From: DATKYK01 sp034430255
GTDB taxonomy: Bacteria > Chloroflexota > Dehalococcoidia > E44-bin15
Direction of reading: 5' to 3'
DNA: 9,618 nucleotides
Assembly (NCBI GenBank): GCA_034430255.1
Contig: DAOUEU010000146.1
Coordinates: 1 to 9,618, forward strand
The notes under the pieces were generated by a model. It saw only the letters and a list, made by a program, of their open reading frames with translations, ran no database searches and was not told the origin of the DNA. Shown in pieces: positions 6,118 through 9,618 of this stretch; positions within the stretch are counted from its first letter, which is position 1; every line of letters starts with the position of its first letter. The translations under genes were made by a program, and so were the position numbers.

Positions 6118-6903
6118 TTACTCCCAGGCAATTATCGTCCCGTTTTCTTTTCCTTTTACCGCCTCGGCCAGCGCATGAGGCACCCGGCCATCTACGATCT
6201 GGGTTAGCGGCACGGTGGCGAGGGCAGTAAGGCACGCCTCCACCTTGGGGATCATCCCGCCGGCAATAACACCCGAGTCGATGAGCGAGCGCGCCTCGTC
6301 GGGTGAGATGCGGGACAGCAGCTTCCCCGATCCATCCATGACACCGGCCACATCGGTGAGCAGGATTAGCCTCTCCGCCCCGAGGGCGGCGGCGAGCGCA
6401 CCGGCAGCAGGGTCGGCATTGACGTTTAGCGGCTTCGCTTTCTCGACCCCAAAGCCCGAGGGGGCAACTACGGGTATATAGCCCTCCTTCAGCAGGATCT
6501 CCAGAGGCTCCGGGTTAACCTTCACCACCTCCCCGATGAGACCGAGCTCCTCACTCCTAACCTTTGCCTCGATGAGGCGACCATCGATGCCGCTTAAGCC
6601 CATCGCCCGCCCGCCCCGCGACTGGATGGCGGCCACAAGCTCCTTATTGACCACGCCACAGAGCACCCCGACCACCACCTGGAGCGTCTGGTTATCCGGC
6701 GTTGCCCTCAGCCCATCGACAATCCTGGTGGCGATGCCCAGCCGTGACAGACTATTGGTCACCACGTTGGCGCCGCCATGGACCACCACCAGGCTCTTGC
6801 CCTCTCCCTGCAGTGCGACCAGGTCCTCAATGGCGGTATCGCCGCTGCCGAAGGTGCTGCCTCCGATCTTAACGATGATGGGTTTTTTTAAAGACTTCAC
6901 CAT
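6118..6903 (-). CDS. argB: N-acetylglutamate kinase
   Basis: Phosphorylates N-acetylglutamate with ATP, the second step of arginine synthesis, in the cytosol. Amino acid kinase fold: KIGGS at 12-16 (catalytic Lys12), HGG at 42-44, GLRAT at 64-68 (Arg66 binds the substrate carboxylate), GLSGIDG at 102-108, NADPAAGALA at 162-171, TDVAGV at 183-188, and GGMIPK at 215-220 (Lys220, a phosphate-binding lysine). At 261 aa it is the short form: the chain begins 11 residues before KIGGS, so the N-terminal kinked helix found in hexameric, arginine-inhibited kinases is absent. The ATG at 6903 has only a weak GAG upstream and lies 6 nt after the small 73-aa gene, which suggests coupling to it. LysZ-type kinases also share GLSG-DG, but GGMIPK and the operon favour ArgB. 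Confidence 0.96.
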   Translation of the reverse strand: MVKSLKKPIIVKIGGSTFGSGDTAIEDLVALQGEGKSLVVVHGGANVVTNSLSRLGIATRIVDGLRATPDNQTLQVVVGVLCGVVNKELVAAIQSRGGRAMGLSGIDGRLIEAKVRSEELGLIGEVVKVNPEPLEILLKEGYIPVVAPSGFGVEKAKPLNVNADPAAGALAAALGAERLILLTDVAGVMDGSGKLLSRISPDEARSLIDSGVIAGGMIPKVEACLTALATVPLTQIVDGRVPHALAEAVKGKENGTIIAWE

Positions 6904-6909
6904 TTAGGA

Positions 6910-7131
6910 TTACTCAGCAAATATTGACTTTAAAAATTCCAGGTCTGTCATCATCAATTCGTGAAGTCTGTCAACGGTCCCTGCCTTCACTACCGCTATG
7001 TCAGACTGGTTCTCAAATCGCTGTTTAGCTTTATGATGAGCTGAATCTCCCTCCACTGGAATGCCTAAGTCTTGGCATTCAGCAGCACAGGTGGGATAAT
7101 ACTTGCCATCTACTTTTACCGTTTGAGCCAC
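6910..7131 (-). CDS. Conserved-looking 73-aa protein of unknown function inside the arg operon
   Basis: No family is recognised. GTG at 7131 is preceded 7 nt upstream by a strong Shine-Dalgarno, AGGGAGAGG (7139-7147), which overlaps the argJ stop. The stop is 6 nt before argB, so the gene is well set for operon translation. The product has Cys15 and Cys19 in PTCAAECQDLG, a His-His pair at 32-33 in DSAHHKAKQRF, a hydrophobic middle (IAVVKAG) and a helical acidic end (MMTDLEFLKSIFAE). There is no signal peptide or TM segment, so it should be cytosolic. Four candidate metal ligands (two Cys, two His) are present, though not in a standard zinc-finger spacing. One sampled line is about 45% G+C, lower than argB or argJ, so it may be a later insertion into the operon. 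A small regulator or partner of ArgJ/ArgB is a guess only. Confidence 0.75.
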   Translation of the reverse strand: MAQTVKVDGKYYPTCAAECQDLGIPVEGDSAHHKAKQRFENQSDIAVVKAGTVDRLHELMMTDLEFLKSIFAE

Positions 7132-7138
7132 TAAAGTG

Positions 7139-7147
7139 CCTCTCCCT
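7139..7147 (-). promoter_or_regulatory. Strong ribosome binding site for the 73-aa gene
   Basis: AGGGAGAGG on the minus strand, 7 nt before the GTG at 7131 and overlapping the argJ TAG (7146-7148). It is the main reason to accept the GTG start and the gene as real. Confidence 0.7.
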
Positions 7148-8342
7148 ATGTAGTATACTCACTGTTTATGGTAACATATTCCGCCGATAGGTCGCAGCCC
7201 CAGGCGGTCGCCGCGAAGTCCCCCAGATTGAGGCACACCCTGATGGGCAACTCAGCCCCATGCATCGCCTCCCTCGCCTTTTCTTCGTCGAAAGTATTGG
7301 GCGAGCCCCCAGCGACGAGGCGTATATTATTCAGGAAAAGATCTATCCGCGCCCCATCTATCTCGGCGCCGCTTCTGCCCAGTGCGGCTACAATCCGTCC
7401 CCAGTTGGGGTCACACCCATGAACCGCCGCCTTGACCAAGGGGGAGCCGGCTATGGTTCGCGCCGCCACCCGGGCATCAGCGAGGGTTAGCGCCCCTTCA
7501 ACGGTAACCTCGATGAGCCTGGTCGCCCCTTCACCATCGCTGGCGATGCGCCGGGCAAGATAGTTGCAGACCTCCATGAGCGCTACTTGAAATTCCTCCG
7601 CCTGTTTGGTGCCTTCCCCGATTCTCCCCGCCACCCCACAAGCACCGTTGGCAAGGATCAACACCATATCATTGGGGCTGGTATCGCCATCTACGGTAAC
7701 CATATTGAAGGAGGCATCCACCACCTCCCCAAGTGCCTTCTCCAGGAGCCGGGCATCGATAGCAGCATCGGTAGCCAGAAAACAGAGCAGCGTTCCCAGA
7801 TTGGGATGGATCATCCCCGACCCCTTGGCAATGCCCCCGATAGTAAATTCGCCGTTATCAGCGGCCACCGCTATCTCCTTGGTACAGGTATCGGTGGTGA
7901 GGATGGCCTGCGCCAGCTCATGACCCCCCTCCTGCGAAAGGACAACCCTTTCTATACCTGTCCCTATAAGGTCGATGGGAAGCCGCTCACCAATTACGCC
8001 GGTGCTGGCGACCAGCACGTCCTGAGGTTCGATCCCCAGCCGCCTTGACGCTAGTCTCGCCATCTCGGCGGCATCCTCAAGCCCCCGCTCGCCGTTGCAT
8101 GCATTGGCGCAGCCAGCATTGGCTACAATCGCCTGCGACTTCCCAGCAGCGATATGCTTCTGGCACCACATGACCGGTGCCGCCTTGATCCTGTTGGTGG
8201 TGAAAAGCCCGGCGGAAGCGCAGGACACCTCTGAGTAGAGGATGCCCAGGTCGAGCCTGTCCCCGGTCTTCAGGCCGACGCGTGTTGCCCCAGCAAGAAA
8301 GCCCCTGGGAGAAGTGACCGTTCCACCGGCTAGTTCCTTCAT
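7146..8342 (-). CDS. argJ: Bifunctional ornithine acetyltransferase / N-acetylglutamate synthase
   Basis: Moves the acetyl group from N-acetylornithine to glutamate, giving ornithine and N-acetylglutamate; some members also use acetyl-CoA. The precursor self-cleaves into alpha and beta chains. It has 398 aa, normal length. Seen: GTVTSPRGFLAG near the N-terminus; the STG oxyanion region at 113-115; the cleavage region KGSGMIHPNLGTLLCF at 173-188 with Thr184 as the nucleophile of the beta chain; TSPND at 221-225; HGCDPNWGRI at 308-317; and the C-terminal EYVTIN-x-x-Y-T-T. The residue before Thr184 is Gly where most family members have Ala. The ATG at 8342 is right for the family but has no Shine-Dalgarno, and the likely promoter lies only about 12 nt upstream. 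It is the first gene of the operon; argC, the usual neighbour, is absent. Confidence 0.96.
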   Translation of the reverse strand: MKELAGGTVTSPRGFLAGATRVGLKTGDRLDLGILYSEVSCASAGLFTTNRIKAAPVMWCQKHIAAGKSQAIVANAGCANACNGERGLEDAAEMARLASRRLGIEPQDVLVASTGVIGERLPIDLIGTGIERVVLSQEGGHELAQAILTTDTCTKEIAVAADNGEFTIGGIAKGSGMIHPNLGTLLCFLATDAAIDARLLEKALGEVVDASFNMVTVDGDTSPNDMVLILANGACGVAGRIGEGTKQAEEFQVALMEVCNYLARRIASDGEGATRLIEVTVEGALTLADARVAARTIAGSPLVKAAVHGCDPNWGRIVAALGRSGAEIDGARIDLFLNNIRLVAGGSPNTFDEEKAREAMHGAELPIRVCLNLGDFAATAWGCDLSAEYVTINSEYTT

Positions 8343-8353
8343 AGGCGAACTAT

Positions 8354-8362
8354 ATCATACCA
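8354..8362 (-). promoter_or_regulatory. Extended -10 promoter for the argJ operon
   Basis: The minus strand reads TGGTATGAT: a TGn element joined to TATGAT (8354-8359, 5/6 to consensus). No good -35 stands at 17 nt. TTGCCT upstream is only 14 nt from this -10, although it is 17 nt from a poorer GATATA. The transcript would start near 8347, only about 5 nt before the argJ ATG. Confidence 0.45.
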
Positions 8363-8386
8363 CAATATGGCCGAGGCAAGGAGGGA

Positions 8387-8395
8387 TGGTATAAT
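8387..8395 (+). promoter_or_regulatory. Extended -10 promoter for the membrane-protein gene
   Basis: TGGTATAAT gives a perfect extended -10 (TGn) and a perfect TATAAT at 8390-8395. No recognisable -35 lies 16-18 nt upstream, as is common for extended -10 promoters. The predicted start is near 8402, about 30 nt before the ATG at 8432. It is divergent from the argJ promoter, and their -10 boxes are about 30 bp apart. Confidence 0.55.
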
Positions 8396-8414
8396 GGTGC
8401 AAATAGCACCATTA
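8392..8414 (+). promoter_or_regulatory. Perfect inverted repeat overlapping the -10, probable operator
   Basis: The arms TAATGGTGC (8392-8400) and GCACCATTA (8406-8414) are perfectly complementary, separated by AAATA. The left arm shares four bases with the TATAAT box and the repeat covers the predicted transcript start. A dimeric repressor bound here would block the plus-strand gene, and it could also affect the argJ promoter about 35 bp away. In RNA only part of it would be transcribed, which argues for a DNA operator rather than a hairpin. It does not resemble an ARG box. Confidence 0.6.
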
Positions 8415-8420
8415 ACCTCT

Positions 8421-8425
8421 GGAGG
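8421..8425 (+). promoter_or_regulatory. Ribosome binding site of the membrane-protein gene
   Basis: GGAGG, 6 nt before the ATG at 8432; a strong and standard site that fixes the start. Confidence 0.8.
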
Positions 8426-8431
8426 ATTATC

Positions 8432-9172
8432 ATGAAACGTTCCAATTGGCTGGTTATATTGGCACTAGCTTTAATCGTGCTGTCAGTAGCTCTGTACCTC
8501 ATTCACTATGCAATATTTGCAGATCCCCACCACATCTTTATCTACCTGGTAGGTGATATTGCCTTTGTCCCCATCGAAGTCCTGTTGGTCACCCTTATAA
8601 TCCATCAATTGCTGAGCGGGAGGGAAAAGCGGGCCAGGCTAGAAAAGCTGAATATGGTTATAGGAGCCTTCTTTAGTGAACTTGGAACAAGCCTGCTAAC
8701 CCTCTTCTCCGACTATGACCCCAAATTGGATGAGGTCAGGAAGAAACTAATCGTGGCCAGCGATTGGTCTCAGGAAGAATTCTCAACTGTGCGCAAGCTG
8801 CTTAAGAATTACGATTGCGGAATTGATATTCAAAAAGCCGATCTGGAAGACCTGCGCAATCTACTTATGGGCAAGAGGAACTTCTCACTCAGACTGTTGG
8901 AGAACCCGAGCTTGCTGGAACACGAATCCTTCACTCAGCTTCTGCAGGCGGTATTCCATCTGACCGAGGAACTGGAAAGCAGAGAAGACCTAAAACAGCT
9001 GCCCGATAGCGACCACAAACATCTCGCCGGTGATATTAAAAGGGCATACGCCCTGCTAATCCGTGAATGGCTGGATTATATGAAATACACCAAAGATAAT
9101 TATCCCTATCTCTTCTCCCTTGCCATGCGAATGAATCCCTTCGATCAAAATGCGTCAGTGGTCGTGAGATGA
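8432..9172 (+). CDS. Membrane protein of unknown function with two N-terminal TM helices
   Basis: Function not known. Two hydrophobic segments are visible: about residues 6-29 (WLVILALALIVLSVALYLIH and flanks) and about 36-60 (FIYLVGDIAFVPIEVLLVTLII). The first charges (Lys2, Arg3) and the basic SGREKRARLEK after the second helix suggest that both ends face the cytoplasm. The remaining ~185 residues are soluble, charged and probably helical, with no enzyme motif. The GDIAFVPIEVLLVTLIIHQLL segment reads like a conserved family core, and similar two-TM proteins are, as far as I recall, found as hypothetical membrane proteins in Dehalococcoidia and methanogens; that is memory, not a search. Start and RBS are clear. 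The gene is divergent from argJ and has its own promoter with a likely operator, so it is probably tightly regulated. It has no visible link to arginine. Confidence 0.88.
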   Translation: MKRSNWLVILALALIVLSVALYLIHYAIFADPHHIFIYLVGDIAFVPIEVLLVTLIIHQLLSGREKRARLEKLNMVIGAFFSELGTSLLTLFSDYDPKLDEVRKKLIVASDWSQEEFSTVRKLLKNYDCGIDIQKADLEDLRNLLMGKRNFSLRLLENPSLLEHESFTQLLQAVFHLTEELESREDLKQLPDSDHKHLAGDIKRAYALLIREWLDYMKYTKDNYPYLFSLAMRMNPFDQNASVVVR

Positions 9173-9187
9173 AAGTCACATACAAAG

Positions 9188-9216
9188 TTATACCTCGATG
9201 TAGAATGTAGTATAAG
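9188..9216 (+). promoter_or_regulatory. Weak candidate promoter upstream of rubrerythrin
   Basis: TTATAC (9188-9193), 17 nt, then TATAAG (9211-9216, 5/6). The -35 matches at only 3/6. If used, the transcript would begin near 9222 and carry the downstream inverted repeat in a ~220-nt leader. Confidence 0.22.
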
Positions 9217-9296
9217 AGGCGGGACTGGTCGAAAAAAGAAAAAGAATAGGAGCTGTGGTGCATTTCACAAAATGGCGGCTTACATCGTCCCGCCTC
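9216..9296 (+). repeat. 10-bp perfect GC-rich inverted repeat upstream of rubrerythrin
   Basis: GAGGCGGGAC (9216-9225) and GTCCCGCCTC (9287-9296) pair perfectly across 61 nt. Between them are an A-rich run (9231-9246) and a smaller possible stem, AGCUGUG...CACA...GCU (about 9251-9280). It could be a structured leader RNA or small RNA, a terminator-like element of the upstream gene, or the trace of a small repeat element. No U-run follows the right arm. Confidence 0.45.
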
Positions 9297-9360
9297 CCAT
9301 GCTCATCCAGGGTTGAGGCAGGCTGAGCGTGTGTAGGTGCACCAGCTGTTAACATGTGCC

Positions 9361-9386
9361 AGATGGCGTCCCGACGAATGCCATTT
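9361..9386 (+). other. Short stem-loop in the rubrerythrin upstream region
   Basis: AGATGGC (9361-9367) pairs with GCCATTT (9380-9386) over 7 bp including one G-U, with a 12-nt loop. It lies about 55 nt before the rubrerythrin ATG. Its role is unknown and chance is possible. Confidence 0.3.
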
Positions 9387-9441
9387 CTCTAGCGTAACCA
9401 GTAAGCATCTAAGTAAGATGATAACAATGAGGAGGTAGATC

Positions 9442-9618
9442 ATGAGCAATAGCACTGAGAACCTGGAAACCGCTTTTGCCGGGGAGAGCCAGGCCAACCG
9501 CAAATACCTGTTCTTTGCTGAGCAGGCTGACAAGGAGGGCCACAGGCAGATAGCGCGGCTGTTCCGCGCTGCGGCGGAAGCGGAGACGGTTCACGCACGC
9601 AAGCACCTCACTGTCCTT
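9442..9618 (+). CDS. rbr: Rubrerythrin, N-terminal part (runs off the window)
   Basis: Non-haem diiron protein, cytosolic, that reduces hydrogen peroxide in anaerobes. Only 59 codons are in the window. GESQANRKYLFFAEQADKEG at residues 14-33 is the classic rubrerythrin opening, with Glu15 as an expected iron ligand. RAAAEAETVHARKHL at 42-56 supplies the second helix, with Glu48 and His51 in the ExxH spacing of the diiron site. The C-terminal rubredoxin-like domain that would separate rubrerythrin from ferritin-like single-domain relatives is beyond the window, so the exact subtype is open. GAGGAGGT (9429-9436) lies 5 nt before the ATG. It indicates an anaerobic or microaerobic lifestyle. Confidence 0.92.
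   Translation, partial: MSNSTENLETAFAGESQANRKYLFFAEQADKEGHRQIARLFRAAAEAETVHARKHLTVL

Noticed and set aside
6910..7131. The 73-aa protein as a LysW/ArgW-type amino-group carrier
   Set aside because: It ends in Glu like LysW and lies next to an amino acid kinase, but it lacks the paired CxxC zinc motifs and the EDWGE tail. The pathway here uses acetyl groups (ArgJ, ArgB with GGMIPK), so a carrier protein is not needed.
8392..8414. The palindrome as an ARG box for ArgR
   Set aside because: ARG boxes centre on an AT-rich TGNAT-x-ATNCA pattern; this repeat has the GGTGC/GCACC half-site instead.
9303..9606. Minus-strand reading frames over the rubrerythrin start
   Set aside because: The plus strand encodes an unmistakable rubrerythrin N-terminus with a strong RBS; the opposite frames show no family features.

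Overview
The window is an arginine-biosynthesis locus from a bacterium that is most likely an anaerobic Chloroflexota of the Dehalococcoidia type. That placement is inference, from the feel of the ArgH/ArgB/ArgJ proteins, the rubrerythrin gene and the mixed ATG/GTG/TTG start codons; no marker gene proves it. Nearly everything lies on the minus strand. Only the last ~1.2 kb, a membrane protein and a rubrerythrin, reads on the plus strand.

Layout in minus-strand order. From a divergent promoter region at 8343-8431, argJ (ornithine acetyltransferase/N-acetylglutamate synthase) leads into an uncharacterised 73-aa gene, argB (N-acetylglutamate kinase), argD (acetylornithine aminotransferase) and argG (argininosuccinate synthase), with gaps of 6 to 54 nt. 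These look like one operon. ArgJ recycles the acetyl group, so argA and argE are not needed. argC, argF/carbamoyl-phosphate synthase genes and argR are not in the window.

Nine nt after argG there is a decayed 5' end of a second argH (3538-3645), with its ATG, an internal TAA and no 3' part. Next comes an AT-richer ~2 kb segment with a short candidate ORF, a RadC/JAMM gene and a GNAT acetyltransferase gene. Then comes a nearly full argH that lacks the usual N-terminal arm, has a TTG start and has its own good sigma70-type promoter. argH overlaps rpe (ribulose-phosphate 3-epimerase), which runs off the left edge. A 27-bp near-identical direct repeat (25/27) lies at both argH copies. The simplest reading is that an ancestral argG-argH junction was opened by insertion of foreign DNA, leaving the 5' stub behind argG and a re-expressed argH beyond the insert.

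On the plus strand, a two-TM membrane protein of unknown function is preceded by a perfect extended -10 promoter whose -10 overlaps a perfect 9-bp inverted repeat, a likely operator. It is followed by a 269-nt leader-like gap with a 10-bp inverted repeat, and then the start of a rubrerythrin gene that is cut by the window end.
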